Origin: Clostridium sp. CAG:169
GTDB lineage: Bacteria; Bacillota; Clostridia; Oscillospirales; Ruminococcaceae
Direction of reading: 5' to 3'
Assembly (NCBI GenBank): GCA_000435195.1
Contig: FR880138.1
Span: 15,621-24,165, forward strand
DNA: 8,545 nucleotides
Numbering within the stretch: position 1 is the stretch's first letter; every line of letters begins with the position of its first letter. Below, piece after piece: positions 1 to 5,605 of the stretch. A model generated the notes under the pieces. The model was not told where the DNA came from, made no database searches, and worked only from the letters and a program-made list of their open reading frames with translations. Both the position numbers and the translations under genes were made by a program.

Positions 1-22
1 TTTGGCAGTCGGAGGATTTTGT

Positions 23-214
23 TTATCTTCGCCCGGATGATGGATTTCCCTTCTCTTTTTGTCCCATCACCTGTTCTGCATGAAAATACAGTTCATCTGC
101 ATTGTGAATTTGATTGGTATTCTGAATCAAAGAACCCTGCACATCCTCCGACAAAGTCAGAAAAAACTGCTTTGCCTTTTTATCCTGTGCCAGCAAATCG
201 TTAAGATTACGCAT
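23..214 (-). CDS. Small hypothetical protein, 63 aa
   Basis: This encodes an acidic/basic mixed, soluble-looking protein of 63 residues with no signal peptide or membrane segment. Its N-terminus reads MRNLNDLLAQDKKAKQFF, followed by a segment around LSEDVQG (21-27) and a short helix-like part around ADELYFHAEQ (39-48). The last dozen residues are polar and probably disordered. The pattern 'LxxDVQGxLIQ...IHNADEL.FHAE' resembles short uncharacterised clostridial proteins I have seen, but I cannot name a family or function. I chose the ATG at 214 because an AAAGGTG ribosome-binding site lies 10 bases upstream. A candidate extended -10 promoter (TGG-TAAAAT) at 243-251 would start transcription near 236. 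Longer upstream starts in the same frame would be read through the palindrome at 251-268 and look wrong. The gene is divergent from the P-loop gene at 409. Its stop lies 22 bases from the window edge, so its downstream partner, if any, is not visible. Confidence 0.65.
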   Translation of the reverse strand: MRNLNDLLAQDKKAKQFFLTLSEDVQGSLIQNTNQIHNADELYFHAEQVMGQKEKGNPSSGRR

Positions 215-242
215 AACTCTGCCACACCTTTCTTCTCTTGAA

Positions 243-271
243 ATTTTACCATGCGGCATTTGCCGCATCAT
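243..271 (-). promoter_or_regulatory. Candidate promoter of the small gene, extended -10 type
   Basis: On the minus strand, positions 251-243 read TGG then TAAAAT, a TGn extended -10 with five of six -10 bases matching. The -35 position (266-271, ATGATG) is weak, as is common with extended -10 promoters. Predicted transcription starts near 236, leaving a leader of about 22 bases with the AAAGGTG site before the ATG at 214. The spacer contains the palindrome at 251-268. Inferred by pattern matching only. Confidence 0.4.
251..268. repeat. Inverted repeat, 8-bp perfect arms, 2-bp centre
   Basis: ATGCGGCA (251-258) and TGCCGCAT (261-268) are exact reverse complements separated by TT. The element is much more GC-rich than its surroundings. 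It lies between the -10 and -35 positions of the candidate minus-strand promoter, where a repressor operator often sits. It is too close to the promoter, and has no following T-run, to be read as a terminator. Confidence 0.55.
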
Positions 272-337
272 TCCCCTTTAGTTTGGCTGTTTTGTCAGCG
301 TTTATTCCTCTGTATAATCACCTTTTGCCCGGTTCGC

Positions 338-346
338 TGCTATACT
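338..346 (+). promoter_or_regulatory. Candidate promoter of the P-loop gene, extended -10
   Basis: TGC followed by TATACT gives an extended -10 with five of six consensus bases, about 63 bases before the ATG at 409. No good -35 is seen at the right distance. An alternative -10, TATAAT at 313-318, is a perfect hexamer, but its best -35 (TTGTCA, 292-297) is only 15 bases away. Either or both may be used. A 6-bp hairpin (CTGTAA 345-350 with TTACAG 360-365) would form at the start of the leader. Confidence 0.35.
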
Positions 347-394
347 GTAATAAGCTTGCTTACAGCTTACTTATCAGTCTGCTCGTGATCTTAC

Positions 395-401
395 AAGGAG
401 G
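395..401 (+). promoter_or_regulatory. Ribosome-binding site deciding the start at 409
   Basis: AAGGAGG is a perfect Shine-Dalgarno match, 7 bases before the ATG at 409. The reading frame stays open upstream to a TTG at 238, but the added 57 residues are hydrophobic and family-unlike, and that start has no ribosome-binding site. This fixes the protein start at 409. Confidence 0.9.
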
Positions 402-408
402 TTTGTTC

Positions 409-1521
409 ATGTCTGAAACTGCACCGATTTGTTTTTTTCTTGGCGCCAACTCCCCGCAGGGATTTGTTTCCCGCTTTGACCAGCTGGACTGCGGTGACCC
501 ACAGTGGCACACCTTCATCATCAAGGGTGGTCCGGGTTGTGGAAAATCCTCATTCATGCGCCGAATCGCAGAATTGTTTGCACCGCACTGCCCGTCCATG
601 CAGCTGATTGCCTGCTCCTCCGACCCGGATTCGTTGGACGCGGTCATCCTGCCGGAGTGGAAGGTTTCGATTGCGGACGGCACCGCTCCGCACATCTTGG
701 AGCCAAAGCAGCCCGCTCTGAGCGAAAGCCTGCTGTGCTTCAGCAGCTTTCTGGACCCTTTGCTGCTGATGGAACACGCCGACACCATCCGCAGCATCTC
801 CCAAGCCACTGCCAAAAATTATGCGCAAGCCATCGACTGCCTGTCTGCTGCCAAAAGCTTTTTAAGCGACTCCCGCCAGATTGCACTGAGCTGCCTGCAA
901 AGCGAAAAGCTGGCAGCTTATGCCCGCCATTTTTCCTGCAAGCATTTTCCCCGCAAATCCCGGCGCGGCAGAGAAGAGGTGCGTTTTCTAACCTCTATCA
1001 ATGCCAAGGGCATCACCAGCCTTGCCGCTACCTCCCGCAGACTTTGCCCGGATGTCTACTTCATCTGCGACCGGGAGGGTGCGGCTTCCTCCCTGTTTTT
1101 GAGTGCATTGCGCAGCCATGCGCTGGAAAATGGTCACGACGTCATCAGCTGTATGTGTCCTCTGGCTCCACACAGCCGCATCGACCACCTGCTCATCCCC
1201 GACTGTGGTCTGGCGCTGTTGACCGAAAATCCATTCCACGACTTTTCTTCCCTCGTACCCGACCGGCGCATCCACGCCAAGCGGTTTTTGGAGGTCGAAG
1301 GGATGCGCTCTTTTAAAAAGCGGCTTGCCTTTAACCAGAAGGCGGCAGCCCAGATGATCGAGCAAGCGGTCGGCAGTCTACAGGACAACAAGCGGCTCCA
1401 CGACCGTCTGGAGAAAATCTATCTTTCCGCAATGGATTTTTCAATGATGGATGTTGTGTTGGAGGACGTTGCCGGACAGATTGTCGAGCGAAGAGCTGCC
1501 CGGGAATCCACACTTTTATAA
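409..1521 (+). CDS. P-loop NTPase-like protein, two-repeat architecture (PRK06851-like), 370 aa
   Basis: The N-terminal repeat carries a good Walker A motif, GGPGCGKS (residues 40-47), then CSSDPDSLD (69-77) and DGTAPH (90-95). I recognise these from an uncharacterised ATP-binding protein family of Firmicutes known as PRK06851. Its members are about 370 residues long and hold two P-loop repeats, so the length fits. The second repeat spans about residues 190-276. It follows the first in order: RFLTSINAKGI matches CFFLGANSPQGF, and IPDCGLALLTENPFH matches LPEWKVSIADGTAPH. However, the second P-loop is DREGAASS (221-228), lacking the Gly-Lys-Ser core, so this half probably binds no nucleotide. 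The linker (about 100-188) and the C-terminus look helical. No signal peptide or membrane helix is seen in the protein started at 409. The substrate and role are unknown. It is a single-gene unit between a divergent promoter region and a strong terminator, convergent with glgA, so a link to glycogen metabolism is not implied. Confidence 0.85.
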   Translation: MSETAPICFFLGANSPQGFVSRFDQLDCGDPQWHTFIIKGGPGCGKSSFMRRIAELFAPHCPSMQLIACSSDPDSLDAVILPEWKVSIADGTAPHILEPKQPALSESLLCFSSFLDPLLLMEHADTIRSISQATAKNYAQAIDCLSAAKSFLSDSRQIALSCLQSEKLAAYARHFSCKHFPRKSRRGREEVRFLTSINAKGITSLAATSRRLCPDVYFICDREGAASSLFLSALRSHALENGHDVISCMCPLAPHSRIDHLLIPDCGLALLTENPFHDFSSLVPDRRIHAKRFLEVEGMRSFKKRLAFNQKAAAQMIEQAVGSLQDNKRLHDRLEKIYLSAMDFSMMDVVLEDVAGQIVERRAARESTLL

Positions 1522-1537
1522 CCGACAGCGCACAGAT

Positions 1538-1590
1538 AAAAACAGACGAAACCACGCGGCACGATGGTGCCTGCCGTTTCGTCTGTTTTT
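1538..1590 (+). terminator. Strong, probably bidirectional intrinsic terminator
   Basis: AAAAACAGACGAAAC (1538-1552) pairs perfectly over 15 bp with 1576-1590. An inner hairpin, GGCAC (1558-1562) with GTGCC (1567-1571), closes a GATG loop. The right arm ends in a T-run (to 1591), which suits termination of the P-loop gene 17 bases after its stop. On the minus strand the left arm also ends in five T, so the same structure can stop transcripts leaving glgA. Its position between two convergent genes fits a shared terminator. Confidence 0.9.
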
Positions 1591-1630
1591 TGTTTCAAAA
1601 ATTTTTAGAGGAAGAATCCATTTTCTGCGC

Positions 1631-1720
1631 CTATCTCCACCAGTTTGGCAGCAGTTCACGCAGCTTTACCACTTGCTTGGTTTCATAGTCGCACAGGATT
1701 TCTGGTTCTATTTTAGTCGT
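1631..1720 (-). other. 29-codon open segment after glgA, possible gene remnant
   Basis: Immediately past the glgA stop, in another frame, 29 codons run open from a TGA at 1721-1723 to a TAG at 1631-1633. The middle reads CDYETKQVVKLRELLPNWW, which looks protein-like, with charged and leucine positions alternating and a final Trp-Trp. There is no ATG with a ribosome-binding site, and glgA already has normal family length without it. It may be the tail of a decayed gene or a chance open frame. Confidence 0.25.
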
Positions 1721-3134
1721 TCAAAATCATGCGGTAAACATTGACATAGTCGTTTGCCGATTTCTTCCAGCTAAAGTCGCTCTCCATCGCGTCGGTCATT
1801 GCTTCCTTCCACAGCGGCTTATTGCCGAACAGACCTTCTGCTCTGCGGATGGCTCCGAGCATATCGTGTGCATTGTAGGTCTTGAAGGTGAAGCCGTTTC
1901 CGTTCTCTCCGCCCATGTCGTGGATGCTGTCCTTCAAGCCGCCTGTTTCACGGACGATTGGAAGGGTGCCATAGCGTGCTGCCACCATCTGTGCCAGTCC
2001 GCAAGGCTCGCTCTTGGAAGGCATCAGGAAGGCATCCGCGCCTGCATAAATCTTCTTGGACAGACTTGGAATGAATCCAATGCGAACAGCCACCCTGCCC
2101 GGGTAACGGTTCTGCATCTCGCGGAAGAAACTTTCATACTCTGCATCTCCCGAACCGAGCAGGACAAAGGAAACGTTGTCACCCATCATGTCATGGAAGA
2201 TATAGCGAACCAAATCCAGACCCTTGTGGTCCACCAGACGGCTGACCATGCCAATCAGCAGGCGGTTTTCGTCCGGCTCCAGACCCATCTCCTTCATCAG
2301 CTCCAGCTTGTTGACCTTCTTCTTCTCCAATGTTTTGACATCATACTTCTGATAGATGCCTTCATCGGTAGCCGGGTTGTTGGCTTCCACATCGATTCCG
2401 TTGAGAATTCCAATCACCCGGTCACCCTTTGCGTTGAGGATTGGGTCCAGTCCATGGGAATACCACGGGTCGTGAATCTCCATCGCATAGCTTGGGCTGA
2501 CGGTGTTGACAATATTGACCTGCATAATAGCAGCCTTCATCATGTTCAGGCAGCCGTTATATTCCAGTACCGGATACTGGTATTCCGGGATTCCCAAAAC
2601 ATCCCATGCAATCTCCATCCCGTACTGACCCTGATACTGGATATTGTGGATGGTAAACATGGTGCGAATATCGTGGAATTTTGGGATACCGCGGTAGAAG
2701 GTGTTCAAATACACCGGAACCAGCGCGGTGTGCCAATCGTTTGCGTGCACGATGTCCGGGTCGAAGTCGATGTAGTTGAGCATCTCCATCGAAGCCTTGG
2801 AGAAGAAGGCAAAGCGCTCGGCATCATCATAGTAGCCATACAGATTATCCCGTTTAAAATAATACTCATTATCCAAAAAGTAGTAGGTCACGCCCTGGTG
2901 TACTGCCTTGAATACGCCGCAGTACTGGTTGCGCCACGCCAGCGGCACATTAAAATTGCGGACAAACTCCATCTTTTCCCGCAGAGCCCACGGGATATTT
3001 TTGTACATCGGGATGACCACTCTGCACTCGTTGCCGGAGTCGCACAGCGCCTTGGGGAGTGAACCTGCGACATCCGCCAGACCGCCGGATGCGATAAAGG
3101 GTCTTGCCTCACTTGCTACAAACAGTATTTTCAT
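1713..3134 (-). CDS. glgA: Glycogen synthase (ADP-glucose type, GT5), 473 aa
   Basis: GlgA transfers glucose from ADP-glucose to the non-reducing end of an alpha-1,4 glucan in the cytoplasm. The protein has the two-Rossmann-domain layout of the GT5 family and its normal length (E. coli GlgA is 477). Visible motifs are SGGLADV (16-22), HANDWH (130-135), TIHNIQYQGQY (161-171), SRLVDHKG (298-305, holding the Arg and Lys used for the donor phosphates), SEPCGLAQ (375-382) with the key Glu376, and ETGGL (396-400). The KxGGL motif is altered: residue 15 is Ala where most GlgA have Lys. I chose the ATG at 3134 because MKILFVASEA is the usual N-terminus. A GGGGGT site precedes it, weaker than those of glgC and glgD. 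The frame continues 13 codons upstream to an ATG at 3173, but that start lies between hairpin arms and adds residues unlike the family. It is the last gene of the glg cluster, 96 bases after glgD and behind a terminator-like hairpin. Confidence 0.96.
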   Translation of the reverse strand: MKILFVASEARPFIASGGLADVAGSLPKALCDSGNECRVVIPMYKNIPWALREKMEFVRNFNVPLAWRNQYCGVFKAVHQGVTYYFLDNEYYFKRDNLYGYYDDAERFAFFSKASMEMLNYIDFDPDIVHANDWHTALVPVYLNTFYRGIPKFHDIRTMFTIHNIQYQGQYGMEIAWDVLGIPEYQYPVLEYNGCLNMMKAAIMQVNIVNTVSPSYAMEIHDPWYSHGLDPILNAKGDRVIGILNGIDVEANNPATDEGIYQKYDVKTLEKKKVNKLELMKEMGLEPDENRLLIGMVSRLVDHKGLDLVRYIFHDMMGDNVSFVLLGSGDAEYESFFREMQNRYPGRVAVRIGFIPSLSKKIYAGADAFLMPSKSEPCGLAQMVAARYGTLPIVRETGGLKDSIHDMGGENGNGFTFKTYNAHDMLGAIRRAEGLFGNKPLWKEAMTDAMESDFSWKKSANDYVNVYRMILND

Positions 3135-3156
3135 TCCGTATACCCCCGTTTTAAAC

Positions 3157-3190
3157 TTTCCACCGCATCTCACCGCGGCTTTGGTGGAAA
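3157..3190 (-). promoter_or_regulatory. Hairpin in the glgA leader
   Basis: TTTCCACC (3157-3164) and GGTGGAAA (3183-3190) are perfect 8-base reverse complements around an 18-base loop. In minus-strand RNA this hairpin would begin exactly in the U-run of the preceding terminator-like stem, and it ends some 20 bases before the glgA start. It could protect the 5' end of a processed glgA mRNA or compete with termination. The role is inferred; the pairing is seen directly. Confidence 0.45.
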
Positions 3191-3222
3191 AAGGCGTTCC
3201 TCCCCAAAAGGGAGGAACTGCC
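3188..3222 (-). terminator. Terminator-like hairpin between glgD and glgA
   Basis: GTTCCTCCC (3196-3204) pairs over 9 bp with GGGAGGAAC (3210-3218) around a CAAAA loop, and GGC (3193-3195) can add three pairs with GCC (3220-3222) across one bulged base. Minus-strand transcripts coming from glgD would then meet five T (3192-3188). The T-run is short, so partial rather than full termination is likely, reducing glgA relative to glgBCD. On the plus strand the stem is followed by CCCTTCTTTTTT, but no plus-strand gene ends here. Confidence 0.7.
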
Positions 3223-3230
3223 CTTCTTTT

Positions 3231-4346
3231 TTAGATTGCCCGTCCTTTTTCGATAAAGAACGGATACTCCTTACAACCGTTCAGTTTTCTGGAGTCACGA
3301 ATCATAACGTCCTTGTCGGTGATGACACAGTCGAGCTGACAATTTTCTCCAACGACCGAACCCTGCATGATGATCGAATTTTTGACTACCGCACCTTTTC
3401 CAATCTTAACGCCGCGGAAGATGATGGAGTTTTCCACGGTACCTTCGATCACACAGCCGTCGGCAATCATCGAATTGCTGGCAACCGCATTGATTCCATA
3501 TTTAACCGGAACCTCATCGCGGACCTTGGTGTAGACCGGACGCTCGTTCGGGAACAGCTCCCGTCTGATTTTCGGATTCAGCAGCTCCATGCTGCAATCA
3601 TAGTAGGACTCCATCGAGTTAATGTTAGCTACATAGCCATTGTACTCGTATCCGTAAATTTTCAGGCGCTGGTTGCCCATCTGCAAAACGCCCTGGGTAA
3701 AACTGTAAAAGTTGGTGCTGACCGCATCTCCCACGATTCGCTCGAGCAGACGTTTGCTGATGACGGTGATGTTCAGCAGCACGTTGCCTTCCTTCGCCTC
3801 CGGGCTAAAGTAGGCGCCGTTGACCCGACGATGTTCATCCATACTGATGGTGGTGACATCGCGGTGTACCGAATCGGCAATCGCCTTATTCTGATAGACG
3901 ACCGTTACATCTGCATCCTTTTCCTTGTGGTAACGCAGGATGTCGGAATAATCGATGGAAGCGATGTTGTCGCAGTCGGTCATAATGACCAGCTCCGCTT
4001 TGGATTCCTTGATGTAGCTGTAAATATTTCCCAGCGCTTCCAGTCTGCCGCGGTAGAAAACCGATTCCATCCGTCCATACGGAGGCAGGATGGTCAAACC
4101 GCCGTTTTTGCGGGAAAGGTCCCATTCTTTGCCGTTTCCGACGTGGTCCATCAGCGATTGGTAATTACTTTTTGTAATAATACCAACATCTTTTACATCA
4201 GAATTGATCATGTTGGACAACACGAAATCCACCAAACGGTATCTGCCACCAAACGGCACCGATGCCATTGTACGGTTTTCTGTCAGTTTGCCCATCATTG
4301 TATCGTGCATATTGGAGAATACAATTCCCAGTGTTTTACTCAACAT
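3231..4346 (-). CDS. glgD: Glucose-1-phosphate adenylyltransferase regulatory subunit GlgD, 371 aa
   Basis: GlgD is the catalytically weak or inactive paralogue of GlgC found in Firmicutes. In studied members it joins GlgC and raises its activity. The nucleotidyltransferase fold is visible: VPFGGRYRLVDF (30-41), ILPPYGRM (86-93) and TDCDN (123-127) where GlgC has the catalytic SGDH. A left-handed beta-helix C-terminal domain follows, with hexapeptide-like stretches (for example VENSIIFRGVKIGKGAVVKN). The glycine-rich nucleotide loop GGxGxRL of GlgC is replaced by an unrelated stretch at 10-20 (FSNMHDTMMGK). The glucose-1-phosphate motif FAEKP is also lost, so I infer no or very low catalysis. 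Its ATG overlaps the end of glgC by 11 bases. A strong GGAGGTGA site inside glgC (4353-4360) lies 6 bases before the start, so the two genes are probably translationally coupled, as suits subunits of one complex. Confidence 0.95.
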   Translation of the reverse strand: MLSKTLGIVFSNMHDTMMGKLTENRTMASVPFGGRYRLVDFVLSNMINSDVKDVGIITKSNYQSLMDHVGNGKEWDLSRKNGGLTILPPYGRMESVFYRGRLEALGNIYSYIKESKAELVIMTDCDNIASIDYSDILRYHKEKDADVTVVYQNKAIADSVHRDVTTISMDEHRRVNGAYFSPEAKEGNVLLNITVISKRLLERIVGDAVSTNFYSFTQGVLQMGNQRLKIYGYEYNGYVANINSMESYYDCSMELLNPKIRRELFPNERPVYTKVRDEVPVKYGINAVASNSMIADGCVIEGTVENSIIFRGVKIGKGAVVKNSIIMQGSVVGENCQLDCVITDKDVMIRDSRKLNGCKEYPFFIEKGRAI

Positions 4347-5562
4347 CGCCGCTCACCTCCGGTACATCCTTTTCAATCATGGCTTTTGCAGGAACCTTTG
4401 CATTCTTTCCGATATGGATGCCCTTTGCAATAACGGTAACACCCCAATTTGCTTTGTCCTCAATATTTTCCGGTCGGTCGCCCACCTGTGCATTTTCACC
4501 AACCACAACATTCTCTGCAACGATAGAATACTCCACCACCGCTCCTGCCTTGATGACTGAACCCGGCATGATGATACTGTCGTGTACCACCGCACCCTTT
4601 TCAACGGTAACTCCTGCAAACAGGATGGAAAAATCAACGTCACCCTCCACAATGCAGCCTTCGCTGATCATAGAATTTTGGGTCACCGCTCCTTCTGCTA
4701 CATACTGTGGCGGCATAACGGGATTGCGCGCATAAATCTTCCACGCATCATCATACAAATCCAGCGGCACGTTCGGGTCGAGCAGGTCCATATTGGCTTC
4801 CCACAACGAATCGATGGTACCAACGTCCTTCCAGTAGCCCTGGAAGGCATAGGCATACATCCGCTCGCCGTTTTGGAGCATAGCCGGAATGACGTTCTTG
4901 CCAAAATCGTTTTCCGATTCCGGGTTTGCTTCGTCCTCCTCCAGATATTTCTTCAACTTGCTCCAGGTGAAGATGTAAATACCCATCGAAGCCAGGTTGC
5001 TCTTTGGCTCCTTTGGTTTTTCTGCAAATTCATAGATTTTTTTGTCCTCGTCGCACGCCATGATACCAAAGCGGGAAGCTTCTTCCCACGGAACCTCCAT
5101 GACGGCGATGGTGCAATCCGCCTGCTTTTCCTTATGGAACTCCAGCATCTTGGAGTAGTCCATCTTATAGATGTGATCGCCCGAAAGGATAACCACATAC
5201 TCGGGAGCATAGCGGTTGATGAAATTGATATTCTGGTAGATAGCGTTGGCAGTACCGGTGTACCAGTCGGAATTTGCAATCTTCTGGTACGGCGGCAGCA
5301 CATAGACGCCTCCGTGGATGCGGTCCAGGTCCCAAGGCTGTCCGTTGCCCAAATATTCGTTGAGCTGCAGTGGCTGATACTGGGTCAGTACGCCGACCGT
5401 ATCGATGCCGGAGTTGACACAGTTGGACAATGGAAAGTCGATGATGCGATATTTTCCTCCAAACGGCACTGCCGGCTTGGCAATATCTCTGGTCAGCGCA
5501 TACAAACGGCTGCCCTGTCCGCCTGCCAGAAGCATCGCAATCCATTCTTTTTTGACGATCAT
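4336..5562 (-). CDS. glgC: Glucose-1-phosphate adenylyltransferase (ADP-glucose pyrophosphorylase), catalytic subunit, 408 aa
   Basis: GlgC makes ADP-glucose and pyrophosphate from ATP and glucose-1-phosphate, the committed step of bacterial glycogen synthesis. The intact nucleotide-binding loop LLAGGQGSRL lies at residues 11-20, followed by KPAVPFGGKYRIIDFPLSN (29-47), WYTGTANA (100-107), the metal- and catalysis-linked SGDHIYKMDY (127-136, Asp129), and a FAEKPKEP glucose-1-phosphate motif further on. The C-terminal part is a left-handed beta-helix with hexapeptide-like turns, where effectors bind in known members. Length is normal. The ATG at 5562 is preceded by AGGAGGAG (5570-5577) at good spacing. 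The gene starts 43 bases after the glgB stop with no hairpin between, so the two are almost certainly cotranscribed, and it overlaps glgD by 11 bases. Confidence 0.97.
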   Translation of the reverse strand: MIVKKEWIAMLLAGGQGSRLYALTRDIAKPAVPFGGKYRIIDFPLSNCVNSGIDTVGVLTQYQPLQLNEYLGNGQPWDLDRIHGGVYVLPPYQKIANSDWYTGTANAIYQNINFINRYAPEYVVILSGDHIYKMDYSKMLEFHKEKQADCTIAVMEVPWEEASRFGIMACDEDKKIYEFAEKPKEPKSNLASMGIYIFTWSKLKKYLEEDEANPESENDFGKNVIPAMLQNGERMYAYAFQGYWKDVGTIDSLWEANMDLLDPNVPLDLYDDAWKIYARNPVMPPQYVAEGAVTQNSMISEGCIVEGDVDFSILFAGVTVEKGAVVHDSIIMPGSVIKAGAVVEYSIVAENVVVGENAQVGDRPENIEDKANWGVTVIAKGIHIGKNAKVPAKAMIEKDVPEVSGDVE

Positions 5563-5605
5563 CTTGATTCTCCTCCTCTAAATTCTAACCTCTATTTTCG
5601 GATGA

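Noticed and set aside
504..1316. 270-codon plus-strand frame inside the P-loop gene
   Set aside because: It is in another frame of a gene with a Walker A motif and a perfect ribosome-binding site, and its His/Pro/Arg-rich product looks like a shadow.
1866..3062. Long plus-strand open frame (398 codons) opposite glgA
   Set aside because: It is a mirror of glgA codon bias, with no ribosome-binding site and no recognisable motif, while the opposite strand holds a complete conserved enzyme.
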